64,000 nucleotides of DNA, taken from positions 1 through 64,000 of the forward strand of contig CAVWXN010000009.1 in the NCBI GenBank assembly GCA_963759125.1, given 5' to 3'. Below the pieces are notes generated by a model that was given only the letters and a program-made list of their open reading frames with translations, made no database searches and was not told where the DNA came from. Every line of letters starts with the position of its first letter. The first letter of the stretch is position 1. This document shows positions 45,315-54,711 of this stretch, in pieces. A program made the position numbers and the translations under genes. This stretch comes from JABDQA01 sp963759125 (lineage in GTDB: Bacteria; Desulfobacterota; Desulfobulbia; Desulfobulbales; Desulfocapsaceae).

Positions 45315-45689
45315 ATGGAAAAAAACGAATTTACCACCATCAGGAAAAAGCTGGCCAAAACCCAGAAGGAACTCTCCGAACTACTCGGAACTTCTCTCAA
45401 AGCGGTAAGCAGCTATGAGCAGGGATGGCGCAACATTCCCGTTCATGTGGAACGTCAGCTCCTCTTTCTGCTGGCCCAGAAAAACAACACGGGAAAGCAT
45501 GTCTGCTGGGATATCCGTGAGTGTTCCGAAGAAGTTAAGCAATCCTGCCCGGCCTGGGAATTCAATGCCGGTCACCTCTGCTGGTTCATCAATGGCACCA
45601 TCTGCAACAACGATGTGAAGAAAAACTGGGAAGAAAAAATCGCCGTCTGCAGAAAGTGCCCCGTTTTCAAGGCCCAGATGGACTATTAG
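45315..45689 (+). CDS. HTH-type regulator fused to a cysteine-rich two-CW domain
   Basis: 124 residues. The N-terminal half is an XRE-like helix-turn-helix (FTTIRKKLAKTQKELSELLG, then SLKAVSSYEQGWRNIP). The C-terminal half has the spaced pattern CWDIRECSEEVKQSCPAWEF, then HLCWFINGTICN, then AVCRKCPVF: two Cys-Trp pairs and six further cysteines, known from small proteins common in Desulfobacterota. Such a module probably holds an iron-sulfur cluster or zinc, making this a candidate redox or metal-sensing repressor. Its stop overlaps the convergent mobA stop by a few bases. Its divergent neighbour is the TlpA/NosL cassette. Confidence 0.8.
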   Translation: MEKNEFTTIRKKLAKTQKELSELLGTSLKAVSSYEQGWRNIPVHVERQLLFLLAQKNNTGKHVCWDIRECSEEVKQSCPAWEFNAGHLCWFINGTICNNDVKKNWEEKIAVCRKCPVFKAQMDY

Positions 45690-46606
45690 CCCAGATCTCC
45701 GGGGTAATTGACATTGCGCCACCCGTCGACGAGTCCGTCTGGGATCAATGGTTGTTGCACCATTTCAGTGCTGCCCAGTTCACTTATTCTTCTGCTCCCC
45801 GACATAATCAAGTTCTCAACCAAAAGGCTGCAGCGATAATCGTACCAGGCCAGCAGCGGCTCACTCCTGCCGGTAACCGGATTTCTCGGGATCACCGCCC
45901 GGTACCGACCCTTTCTCTGGGCCAATAGCCAGGCTATGGACTGCTCGGTAATATAAGGCATGTCACAGGCGAGAACGAGCCAGGAAGTATGAGGGCGTTG
46001 CTTGACCAGGGCTCCAACACCGGCCAGAGGTCCCTGCAACCCGGGCAGATCATCGATCCGCTCGATCTCTTCCAGGGCTGCTGGCAGCTCTCCCCGGCCA
46101 GAGATAAACAGCTCGTCAACAAATGGACTGATCGTTGCCAAGGCCCGTTCCAGCCAACTTTTGCCGCGCTCATCTCTGATCAGGTGCTTGGGCCGCCCCA
46201 TGCGGGAGCTTCGGCCTCCTATCAGGACCGCCCCGGCCAGTGGAGTCGTGGTTCGACAACGCGCGAGCCAAAACTTGATCTGCTCGGCACAGTTTTGCAG
46301 ATCGGCTTCGGTTCGGCAAAGAAAGGTGCTATCCGGACTTAGATCTCGATGAGACGTTTCTGAGGAGGAGAACAGCAGGTGTTTTGAAGTCGTGGCCAAG
46401 CCGGAGTTTATCAGCACCATATCGGCCTCGGCCAAAAGGTTGATCAGGCTTGGTCCCGAGACAGAGGGCTCTGACGTTCGGGCCCAAGATACGACGATTC
46501 CAGCTGCCTCTAACAAATTTATGAGTTTTGGGCAGAGTTCTCTCTGGCGGCTATCTTCACTCGGTAAAACCGCCAGCACCGGGAGATGATTTGGAAGATT
46601 GACCAT
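45686..46606 (-). CDS. mobA: MobA-like nucleotidyltransferase with degenerate MobB-like N-domain
   Basis: 306 residues from the ATG at 46606 (GGAG nearby); longer starts would overlap mqnD. The C-terminal domain is molybdenum cofactor guanylyltransferase: GAVLIGGRSSRMGRPKHLI (nucleotide-binding loop), DELFISGRGELP, GPLAGVGALV and VLACDMPYIT. It would attach GMP to molybdopterin for bis-MGD enzymes. The first 115 residues (LPVLAVLPSEDSRQRELCPK and EADMVLINSGLATTSKHLLF) follow the outline of MobB, but the Gly-rich P-loop is missing. It follows mqnD by 13 bases on the same strand. Confidence 0.85.
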   Translation of the reverse strand: MVNLPNHLPVLAVLPSEDSRQRELCPKLINLLEAAGIVVSWARTSEPSVSGPSLINLLAEADMVLINSGLATTSKHLLFSSSETSHRDLSPDSTFLCRTEADLQNCAEQIKFWLARCRTTTPLAGAVLIGGRSSRMGRPKHLIRDERGKSWLERALATISPFVDELFISGRGELPAALEEIERIDDLPGLQGPLAGVGALVKQRPHTSWLVLACDMPYITEQSIAWLLAQRKGRYRAVIPRNPVTGRSEPLLAWYDYRCSLLVENLIMSGSRRISELGSTEMVQQPLIPDGLVDGWRNVNYPGDLG

Positions 46607-46619
46607 GGCTCCAGCTTTC

Positions 46620-47462
46620 TTAACAGAAAACACTGCCTGACCACAGTGGCAGCACCCCCCGCTGCCGTCCGAGCTCAAGGAACATCTCCACCGCCCTCCT
46701 CCCTTCCTCGCCAAGATCATGTGAAAAATCATTTACATAGAGATCGATATGCTGTTCGATTACCAGATCATCGGTTTCCTGGGCATGGTGCTTTATGTAG
46801 GGGTAGCAAGCGTCGGGATTGGCGCGGGCCCATTGCAGGCTGGCTTCGATTCTTCTGCCGGCTTCCTCTTTCAGCAATGGTCCCAGTTCCCTCTTGACCC
46901 CGATACAACCCAGCGGCAGAGGCGCATCAAAAGAATCCTCCCACCACTGGCCCAGGTCCTGAAGGCAGACGAGGCCTGACTGACGATAGGTAAAGCGGCT
47001 CTCATGGATGATAACACCGGCATCCACCTTTCCCGAGACTACCGCATCGATGATCTGCTCGAAGCGCATCTCGACCAGATCTGTGCTTTCCGGGGAAAAC
47101 ATTCTAAACAGCAGGGCGGCGGTCGTATACCTGCCGGGTATGGCAATTCTTTTGTTTTTCAGTGCCGCCCCTGAGAGCTCTTCTCTGCTGATGAGCAGCG
47201 GGCCGCAGCCCCGTCCCAGGGCACTGCCGGAGTTGAGAATACAATAGGATTCGAGCAGATGAGCGACGGCATGAAATGACAGTTTGGTGACCTCGAGTCT
47301 GGACTCAAAGGCCCACAGATTCAGGGTCTCCACATCCTCCAGATGGGGCTGATGAAAAAAAGGCTGCTGTTGATTTCTCGCCTCTTCAACCAGTCTGCAG
47401 AAGATGAATGTATCGTTGGGGCAGGGTGAAAAACCAAGAGAGAGCGGTTCTGCTTTAGTCAT
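46620..47462 (-). CDS. mqnD: 1,4-dihydroxy-6-naphthoate synthase
   Basis: 280 residues, a periplasmic-binding-protein-fold enzyme of the futalosine menaquinone pathway that converts cyclic de-hypoxanthine futalosine to dihydroxynaphthoate. The hallmark LGFSPCPNDTFIFCRLVE is at the N-terminus, followed by EVTKLSFHAVAHLL, NSGSALGRGCGPLLIS, IAIPGRYTTAALLF and DAGVIIHESRFTY. The start overlaps the mqnB stop as ATGA. The frame is intact. It shows that the host makes menaquinone by the futalosine route, consistent with anaerobic respiration. Confidence 0.95.
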   Translation of the reverse strand: MTKAEPLSLGFSPCPNDTFIFCRLVEEARNQQQPFFHQPHLEDVETLNLWAFESRLEVTKLSFHAVAHLLESYCILNSGSALGRGCGPLLISREELSGAALKNKRIAIPGRYTTAALLFRMFSPESTDLVEMRFEQIIDAVVSGKVDAGVIIHESRFTYRQSGLVCLQDLGQWWEDSFDAPLPLGCIGVKRELGPLLKEEAGRRIEASLQWARANPDACYPYIKHHAQETDDLVIEQHIDLYVNDFSHDLGEEGRRAVEMFLELGRQRGVLPLWSGSVFC

Positions 47463-48127
47463 AAAATATCCTTGGATCTATTGATTATCAGCGCTGCAGC
47501 CTGAGCCGCTCTGGCAGCCGCTTCAGCAATCGGCCAGTCGTCCCCTGGCCGATCCTCCACCAGGTTGGAGATAGCTCGAACTTCCAGCAACGGTATATCG
47601 AAAAGCTGGCATACCCGGGCCACAGCCGCTCCTTCCATATTTTCACAGATTGCCTGGTAGCGGGCGGCAAAAAAATCGCCCCGAACTTTCCTGCCGCTGG
47701 CTCCGTTAACTGTCACAAAGTTCCCCACCGCCGGACTGAGTCCGCCAGCGTCCAGGGCCGAGCGGGCTTCATGGAGCAGGCCGGGGTCAAGTTCGAAGAC
47801 GGATGGCGCCGGAAAAGCATACTGTCCAAACGGTTCTATCGTATCTTCATAGCAGATGCCGAAATCACCGAGTACTTCGCGGCTGGCCACACAGAGATCA
47901 AGCAGATCAAGCTGCTTATCTGCACTCGAAAAATATGCCCCGCCGATGCCGAAATTGACAACTCTGCTGATCTTCGTATGGTGTCTCTCTAGATGACGGC
48001 TCAGGGTGATTCCCGATTCCATCGGGCCGACGCCCGAAACCAGCAGCTCTGGTCGCTCGTCAGCGGGGTGAGCAAACCGCTTGAAGGCATCCATTTCCAT
48101 TTGAGTTGCAGCGACCACCAGATGCAT
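47459..48127 (-). CDS. mqnB: futalosine hydrolase
   Basis: 222 residues of the nucleoside phosphorylase/hydrolase fold. It begins MHLVVAATQMEMDAF and has LLVSGVGPMESG, VNFGIGGAY and ICENMEGAAVARVCQ (ribose-binding Glu-Met-Glu region), then RAISNLVEDR. These features and its overlap with mqnD fit MqnB, which removes hypoxanthine from futalosine, rather than MTA/SAH nucleosidase. mqnA, mqnC and mqnE are not in the window. Confidence 0.92.
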   Translation of the reverse strand: MHLVVAATQMEMDAFKRFAHPADERPELLVSGVGPMESGITLSRHLERHHTKISRVVNFGIGGAYFSSADKQLDLLDLCVASREVLGDFGICYEDTIEPFGQYAFPAPSVFELDPGLLHEARSALDAGGLSPAVGNFVTVNGASGRKVRGDFFAARYQAICENMEGAAVARVCQLFDIPLLEVRAISNLVEDRPGDDWPIAEAAARAAQAAALIINRSKDIL

Positions 48128-48210
48128 GGTATGAAATCCGTCCTTTGCGTGATGTTTCTACAAGTGTAACCTGTCAGCTCTTTTTATTTTGTAATGAACC
48201 AGACCTCACT

Positions 48211-49299
48211 ATGCAAGATGATTTAAAACTCGGTGCCTATCATTATCATCTGCCCGAGCAAAATATTGCCCAGTTTCCCTCCGAAAAACGGGATCATTCA
48301 CGACTGCTGGTACTCAACAGAACAACCGGCCTGATCGAGCATTTTCTTTTTCATCAGATCAGCGGCTTATTCAATCCAGGCGATTTGCTGGTCCTTAACG
48401 ACACCAAAGTATTCCCGGCCCGCCTCCACGGCAGAAAAGAGAGCGGCGGAAAAGCGGAAGTGTTTCTTTTGAACTATCCCGCACCGGGGACATCTGAGAA
48501 CTCCGAATCAGACCAGCGGCGCTTTCGCTGTGAGGCATTAATCAAATCCTCGCGTCCACCAAGGACGCAGTCGATCATTATCTTCGATGCCCACAGTTTC
48601 TGTGAAATGATCAAGCAATGTGGGAGAGGCAGATGGTTGATTGAACTGGTGCTTGATGCAGATACAGACCTCGACTCCCTGCTCGACGGCCAGGGAGAGG
48701 TGCCGCTTCCCCCCTATATAAAGCGCGACAAAGGCTGTTGGAATAGTGACAGACAACGATATCAGACCGTCTATGCAAATCAGCTGGGAGCCGTTGCAGC
48801 GCCGACCGCCGGCCTCCATTTTACCAAAGATCTCATCGACAAGCTGAAAGGTAACGGCGTCGGGACAGCCCCCATCACCCTGCACGTGGGCTACGGTACC
48901 TTTGCCCCGGTACAGCAACAGAACATATCAAACCATCGTATCCACAGGGAATTTATCGAAATATCAGAATCTACTGCGGAACTGGTCAACCGAACCAAAG
49001 GTAATGGTGGTAAAATCTGGGCAGTCGGCACAACCACGGTCAGAGCACTGGAAGCCAGCATCGATCAGAATCACCGGCTGATTCCGGTGCGGGACTGGTG
49101 CGAACTCTATATAACTCCCGGGTTCAAATTTAGGGTGATCGACAACTTGATCACCAACTTCCATCTGCCCGAGTCTTCGCTGCTCTTTCTCGTTTCGGCG
49201 CTATGCGGTAGAGAGACACTGCTGACTTGTTACCGTGAGGCGATCGAAGACGATTATCGCTTCTACAGCTACGGAGATGCAATGGCCATAATAAGCTGA
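48211..49299 (+). CDS. queA: tRNA preQ1 ribosyltransferase-isomerase
   Basis: 362 residues. QueA transfers and isomerises the ribosyl group of SAM onto preQ1 in tRNA, giving epoxyqueuosine. Motifs are YHLPEQNIAQFPSEKRDHSRLL (split here for length), LLVLNDTKVFPARLHGR, VPLPPYIKR, ERYQTVYA-like RQRYQTVYANQLGAVAAPTAG, ITLHVGYGTF and TNFHLPESSLLFLVSAL. The ATG at 48211 is chosen because homology begins there; the frame is open further upstream but over mqnB. It is divergent from mqnB. Confidence 0.96.
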   Translation: MQDDLKLGAYHYHLPEQNIAQFPSEKRDHSRLLVLNRTTGLIEHFLFHQISGLFNPGDLLVLNDTKVFPARLHGRKESGGKAEVFLLNYPAPGTSENSESDQRRFRCEALIKSSRPPRTQSIIIFDAHSFCEMIKQCGRGRWLIELVLDADTDLDSLLDGQGEVPLPPYIKRDKGCWNSDRQRYQTVYANQLGAVAAPTAGLHFTKDLIDKLKGNGVGTAPITLHVGYGTFAPVQQQNISNHRIHREFIEISESTAELVNRTKGNGGKIWAVGTTTVRALEASIDQNHRLIPVRDWCELYITPGFKFRVIDNLITNFHLPESSLLFLVSALCGRETLLTCYREAIEDDYRFYSYGDAMAIIS

Positions 49300-49329
49300 T
49301 TCGGTCTGCAAGAGGCCGACCGAATCAGC
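49295..49329. terminator. hairpin at the queA stop codon
   Basis: GCTGATTCGGTC (49295-49306) and GACCGAATCAGC (49318-49329) form a 12-bp perfect stem with an 11-base loop. The left arm includes the queA TGA stop. No T-tract follows on either strand, so it may act bidirectionally with Rho or protect transcript ends. It lies between the convergent queA and FmdB genes. Confidence 0.6.
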
Positions 49330-49361
49330 TCAGGGAATACAGGTTGGATTTCTGGAAAGGA

Positions 49362-49652
49362 TTATTTTCCGGAAGCTGCTGCAGGGCAACCGGAGCAGCC
49401 GGCTCCGGCCTGTCCCGTCTGGCAGGGAGGTGCTGCAGGTTTGCTTTCTTCTTTCTTGCCCGAGCCATTGCCGGCGGTTGAATAACCATCGGCGTACCAG
49501 CCGCCGCCCTTCAACTGAAATGAAGACATTGACATCAACTTTGTGACAGGTCCCTGACATTCAGGACAACTGGCCAAAGGCGGGTCGGAGATTTTCTGTT
49601 GAACTTCGATTATGCTCTGACACTCTGTACATTCATATTCATAAACCGGCAT
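49362..49652 (-). CDS. FmdB-family zinc ribbon protein
   Basis: 96 residues. The N-terminal zinc ribbon MPVYEYECTECQSIIEVQQK with the second pair in ASCPECQGPVTKLMS is the FmdB (CxxC_CxxC_SSSS) family hallmark, followed by FQLKGGGWYADGYS. The Gly/Ser/Lys-rich tail ends in a second small cysteine group (PPCQTGQAGAGCSGCPAAA). The family was named from a putative regulator of formamidase or formylmethanofuran dehydrogenase genes, but its true role is unclear. It may bind zinc or metal. It is monocistronic. Confidence 0.88.
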   Translation of the reverse strand: MPVYEYECTECQSIIEVQQKISDPPLASCPECQGPVTKLMSMSSFQLKGGGWYADGYSTAGNGSGKKEESKPAAPPCQTGQAGAGCSGCPAAASGK

Positions 49653-49910
49653 CGTACTTCTCCAAACTTTTCACGACAAATTGTTACATCCGTCTCAAAG
49701 AACAGATTTCTAATTGGTTTTTTCGTGCGCTAAAATAATTCGTGTTGCCCCATCTGTCAATATCCACCATCCAGTAACAACAAAAGAATTTCCCATCAAT
49801 TGCGAAGCCGTACAAATTGACACCTTCTACATTGTGGCATAGTTTTCAGTAAACTCATCTCTGTTTACTCCACAGAAGATCACCGTATACTTTTTGAGTC
49901 ATATGACATT

Positions 49911-51557
49911 ATGAGTACTCATTACCGCCGTCAGAAATCTGCTCCACCAGCAGAAGATCAGGAAACTTCCTCTGCCCCTTCGGATCTCAAGAAACGACTC
50001 GACTCCCTGGAAAAGGAGAACCAGCAGCTAAGGGACCGGCTGGCTGGAATGGTCAACGAACAGACCAGAGAAGCAAACCAGGCCCTGAGGTTGGCCGAGT
50101 ATATAATCGACCACAGCCCGGCCATTCTTTTCCGGCGACTGGCAGCCGAAAAACTTGATGATAGAAAGATGGTCTATGTGTCGCCGAACATATCACGTTT
50201 CGGCTACAAGGCTGAAGACCTGCTGAGCAACAAGATGATGTTCCGCGACCTACTTTATCAAGAGGATGCCAAACGAATTCAAAAAGAGATCAAGGAGTCC
50301 GTCGAGGAGGAACGCAGAGACTACAGCCAATACTATCGCATCGTAACCAGCAGCGGAGAACTGCGCTGGGTTGAGGACCGCACCTCGGTGGTTGAGGATG
50401 ACCAGGGTGTCCGCTACCACCAGGGTATCGTCATTGATATCCACGAAAGAAAAGAGGCCGAAGAGAAATTAAGAAAAAGCGAGGAGAAATATCGTCAGAT
50501 TGTTGAGACAACCTGCGAGGGATTTGTGTTGCTGGACACTGCGATGCAGGTGCTTGACCTCAACACTGCTTTTGCTAGGATGATGGGCAAGCCTCTGGGT
50601 GAACTCATCGGCAGTAAACCGTTTGAGTCCTTTGAGGGTGTTGACTCACTATTGACGAACGCCTCCTCAGGGACTTCAGAGACCAATGATTTTCATGAGT
50701 TCGAAGGGCGGCTCGAGTCCGCGGACGGGTCGTTTATTCCGGTGCTGATCCATGCCAACAGTCTGCGTGGCGATCAGGGCGATTCTCTGGGTCTCATGGC
50801 CTTTGTCACCGACATTTCCGAACACAAGAAAGCATTGATGCTGGCAGGAGAAGTACAGAAAAGTCTGCTGCCTGGGGTGCCGCCGGTAGTAAGCGGCTTT
50901 GATATTTGCGGCCGGAATATCGCCTGCGACGAGGTTGGCGGCGATTATTTCGACTATCTAACCAACGGCTCCCCCAAGAATTTTGCGGTGGTAGTCGGCG
51001 ATATCAGCGGGCATGGAGTCGATTCCGCTCTGCTGATGTCAAGCGCCCGTGCGTTTCTTCGAATGCGGGCTTCACAGCCCGGCAGTGGTACTGAAATCAT
51101 TTCATCTCTGAACCGGCACCTCTGTGCCGACGTGGATCAAAGCGGCCACTTCATGACCATGTTCTACCTGCACTTCAACCAGGACCTTGACCGGCTTGAA
51201 TGGATCAGAGCGGGGCATGACCCGGCCCTGTGTTATGATCCTGAGGACGATCGATTCGAGGAACTTGGCGGTGCGGGTCTGGCCTTGGGCGTCGACGCCG
51301 ATTACCCGTTTACCGGACAGTACCGGACTGAGATGAAGAGCGGCCAGGTTTTCCTGATTTACACCGACGGCTTATGGGAAGCGTGCAATGGCAGCGCCAC
51401 ACCCTATGGAAAGGAGCGGCTCAAGAGTTGTATACGCCAGCACAACCACCTGAGCGCAGCTGAAATCGTGGAGAGAATCCTTGAAGACCAGGAACAATAC
51501 AGAGGCGGCATCAGAAATGAGGATGATATAACCCTAGTCGTTGTCAAGTCTCTCTAA
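49911..51557 (+). CDS. PAS-PAS-SpoIIE (RsbU-type) phosphatase
   Basis: 548 residues. A predicted coiled coil (LKKRLDSLEKENQQLRDRLAG, about 26-60) leads to PAS 1 (about 62-185, with its C-cap motif ending GIVIDIHERKEAEEKL) and PAS 2 (about 192-300, ending VTDISEHKKALML). The C-terminal PP2C-like SpoIIE domain spans about 320-548: VQKSLLPGVPPVVSGFDI, CDEVGGDYFDYL (metal aspartate), VVGDISGHGVDSALLMSSAR, IRAGHDPALCY and FLIYTDGLWEA. It should dephosphorylate an anti-sigma-factor antagonist in response to a PAS-sensed signal. No STAS protein or anti-sigma kinase is adjacent. Confidence 0.92.
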   Translation: MSTHYRRQKSAPPAEDQETSSAPSDLKKRLDSLEKENQQLRDRLAGMVNEQTREANQALRLAEYIIDHSPAILFRRLAAEKLDDRKMVYVSPNISRFGYKAEDLLSNKMMFRDLLYQEDAKRIQKEIKESVEEERRDYSQYYRIVTSSGELRWVEDRTSVVEDDQGVRYHQGIVIDIHERKEAEEKLRKSEEKYRQIVETTCEGFVLLDTAMQVLDLNTAFARMMGKPLGELIGSKPFESFEGVDSLLTNASSGTSETNDFHEFEGRLESADGSFIPVLIHANSLRGDQGDSLGLMAFVTDISEHKKALMLAGEVQKSLLPGVPPVVSGFDICGRNIACDEVGGDYFDYLTNGSPKNFAVVVGDISGHGVDSALLMSSARAFLRMRASQPGSGTEIISSLNRHLCADVDQSGHFMTMFYLHFNQDLDRLEWIRAGHDPALCYDPEDDRFEELGGAGLALGVDADYPFTGQYRTEMKSGQVFLIYTDGLWEACNGSATPYGKERLKSCIRQHNHLSAAEIVERILEDQEQYRGGIRNEDDITLVVVKSL

Positions 51558-51599
51558 CAAGATTGATCTTTTTCACCCGTTTCCCCTGCCTGCCACTCT

Positions 51600-54500
51600 T
51601 CATTCAGCCTGAGTGAGAGGGTCCGAAACGCTTTCTTCTGTCCTTATGAGACCTCTCACATCCTCCATAATCAGGTAGAGGCAGGGCATCAGCACCAGGG
51701 TGATCACCGTCGCAAAGGCAATGCCGAAACCCAGGGAAATGGCCATGGGAATCATGAAACGGGCCTGCCGGGAGGTCTCAAAAATCATCGGCGCCAGTCC
51801 ACAGAAGGTGGTTAAAGTGGTGAGTACAACCGGCCGAAACCTGCGCACCCCGGCCGCGGTGATCGAAGGTTCCGGCGACATTCCCTTGCTCCGCTGCTTG
51901 TTGGCAAAGTCGATAAGTACCAGTGAATCGTTGATGACGATGCCGGACAGGGCGACGATACCCATCAGGCTCATCAGGCTGAGATTGTAACCCATGATCA
52001 GATGGCCGAACACCGCTCCGATAATGCCGAACGGTATCGCCGCCATGACGATGATGGGCTGGAGGTAGGAGCGGAAGGGAATGGCCAGCAGGAAATAAAT
52101 CGCCCCGAGGGCAAATATAAAATTTTTCATCAGTTCGCCGACGCTTTCTTTACGCGACGCCTGGCGACCTTTGTAGCCATAAGAAAGGCCAGGATACTGC
52201 CTGGCCAGTTGGGGCAGGACATCTGCGTTGAGGCCGGCCATGATGGTCGGGCGTGGCGCCAATTGGATCCACATTGGCGGTGACCATGGCCGTACGTTTG
52301 GAATCCCTTCTCTTTATATTGGTATAGCCCCTGCCTTTGTCGATGGTTGCTATGTCACTCAAAGGAACAAAGGTTTTCCCGGGCGTTGCCACCATGAAGT
52401 TTTCTATATCATACTCGCTCAGGCGCTGCTGCTCCGGCAGTCTTACCCTGACGCTCACCTCATTGCTGCCCCGCTGCTGACGCAGGGCAATGGTCCCCTG
52501 AAAGGCAGCGCGAACCTGTCGGCCCACCTCGGTGGCGGTCAACCCGAGGCTTTCACCCCGCTCATTGACAACAAAATCATACTGCGTTTTGCCGGCGGCA
52601 TAGCCGCTGTCCACATCTTTTACACCCGAGTAGAATTCCAGTTGCTCGGCCAGGTTCAGACTGGCCTGATCCAGCACCGAGATATCCCGGTGACTCAATT
52701 CGATCGACAGGCCGGCACCACTTCCCGGACCACCCCGGTCCGACTCGTAGCGAAGCGACTGCAGCCCGACAAGGGGCCCCACTTCAGCGCGCCACATCTG
52801 GGTTACGTCGCGGGTACTGAATTGCCGAACCCCTGGAGGGGTAAGGTTGGCGTTTATCTCCACCGTGTTGTCGGAGATCGACGAAGAGATGCCCTCCAGT
52901 AATTGGTCCCCGCCGTTGTTCTCCGCCACCTTTTCGATACCTGCCACCAGCCGGTCCCGCACCCTTATCATATCTGAAACATGGCTGCCGATTGGTAATA
53001 CGGCCGTGACAACGGCACGGTCAGATTCGACTCTGGGCATCAGGATCATGGCAATTCTGCCGCTGAAGACATAGCCGCCGGTGATTATCAGGATGCCGAT
53101 CAGAAAGGCGGTCGTCATATATCGGTACCTTAAAAACCAGCCCAGAGATGGCTCGTAAATCTTACTTACATACCAGTGCAGCAGGCCGCTGAAGAATCTC
53201 TGCCAGGCGCTGACTATGCGGACCATTAGATTGCCGTTGCTCTCTTTCGAGTGAGCCAGGTGGGCCGGCAGGATAAGCAAAGATTCAAACCAGGAAACAA
53301 GAAACACCGTAATAACCACCAGCGGGATGACCCGCCAGACTTTACCCATAACCCCCGGAACGAAATAGAGCGGCAGAAAGGCGGCGACGTTGGTGAGGAT
53401 GGAAAAGCCGATCGGCATCGCCACGTCTTTCGCCCCGCGGATGGCTGCTTCCACCCTGTCGTGGCCCCGCTGCCTGTATTCATAGATGTTTTCACCGGCA
53501 ATGATGGCGTCATCGACGACGATACCCAGCGAGATGATGAAGGCGAACATCGAGATCATATTGATGGAGACATCGAAAAATGGCAGAAACAAAAGGCCTC
53601 CGAGAAAAGAGATGGGAATCCCCATGGTGACCCAGAAAGCCAGTTTCAACTCCAGAAAAGATCCCAGCACCAGAAGCACCAGAACAAGGCCGATAAAGGC
53701 GTTTTTGAGCAGCAGCTCCAAACGCTGTTTGTATACTGTCGAGCTGTCGCTGCTGAAACTGTAGCTGACTGCCGGCGGCAGACTCGGTTCGATTTCAGCC
53801 ATCGCCGCCCGCGCAGCCTTCGACACGCCGATGGGCGTCTCCTGGCCGACCCGGTATATCCTCAGCAGTATAGAACGCTGTTTGTTGTAGGTGTTCAGCC
53901 GGTTGCTGTCCTCAAACCCCTCTTTGACGACGCCGATGTCTTCGAGGTATATGGTCGAACCGTCACTGTTGAGGATCACCGGGATTCGGCTAAATTCGTC
54001 GGCCCAACTTTTACGGTTCATGACCCTCAGAAGAATTTCACCACCTTCCGTTTCGATTTTGCCTCCGGCAACGTCGATCGATTTCTCGCGCAGAATCCGG
54101 GCCACCTGCTCAAGCGTCAGATTGTAACGGCGCAGGGTTTCCATCGAAATCTCAACCGCGAGTTCATAATCCCGGACCCCGCTCAGCTCGACCTGGGTGA
54201 TCCCTTTATGCAGCAAAAGCTGGTCTTTCACCTGCTCGGCAACCCGCCGTAATTCACGCTCCGAAACGTCGCCGTAGACATTCAATCTCAAAACCTGACG
54301 TTTACGGGAAACCAGGGTGACCTTGGGCTCTTCTGCATCGGCGGGAAAGGTGTCAATACGATCGACGGCCTGCTCGACATCGGAAAGTACCTCCTGATCG
54401 GAAGCGTCTTCCATCAGCTCAGCTTCGAGTGATCCACGCCCTTCAGAGGCAGTGGCCGTTATCTCATCGATACCCTCGATTCCCTGAACAGCCTGTTCCA

Positions 54501-54711
54501 GGGCCAGCACCGCGCTTTGCTCGACCTCCTCGGGTGAAGCGCCCGGGTAGGAAACACTGACCGAGATGCGGTCGAGCTCAAACTCGGGAAACACCTCCTG
54601 CTTGATGGTAGTCGACACCAGAAAGCCGCCCAGAAGCAGGACGATCATCAAAAGATTGGGGGTGACCCGGTTGCGCACCATCCACTGGATGATTCCTTTA
54701 CTGTCGGGCAT
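51600..54711 (-). CDS. RND efflux transporter, inner-membrane pump, one frameshift
   Basis: About 1036 residues after repair. The start MPDSKGIIQWMVRNRVTPNLL at 54711 lies inside the end of the adaptor gene (14-base overlap). Features include the first membrane helix NLLMIVLLLGGFLVS, the porter region VSYPGASPEEVEQSA, and the TM4 proton-relay motif SLGIVVDDAIIAGENIYEY. The second half repeats the plan and ends with GLAPMIFETSRQARFMIPMA. A frame break near 52250 separates the last 220 residues. It exports drugs, lipids or other hydrophobic compounds by proton exchange. The substrate is unknown; the absence of typical CzcA metal-site context argues against a metal pump. Confidence 0.92.

Noticed and set aside
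53251..54252. 333-codon plus-strand open frame antisense to the RND pump
   Set aside because: A charged, repetitive composition caused by reading the antisense of membrane-protein codons; the minus strand holds a clear RND transporter.
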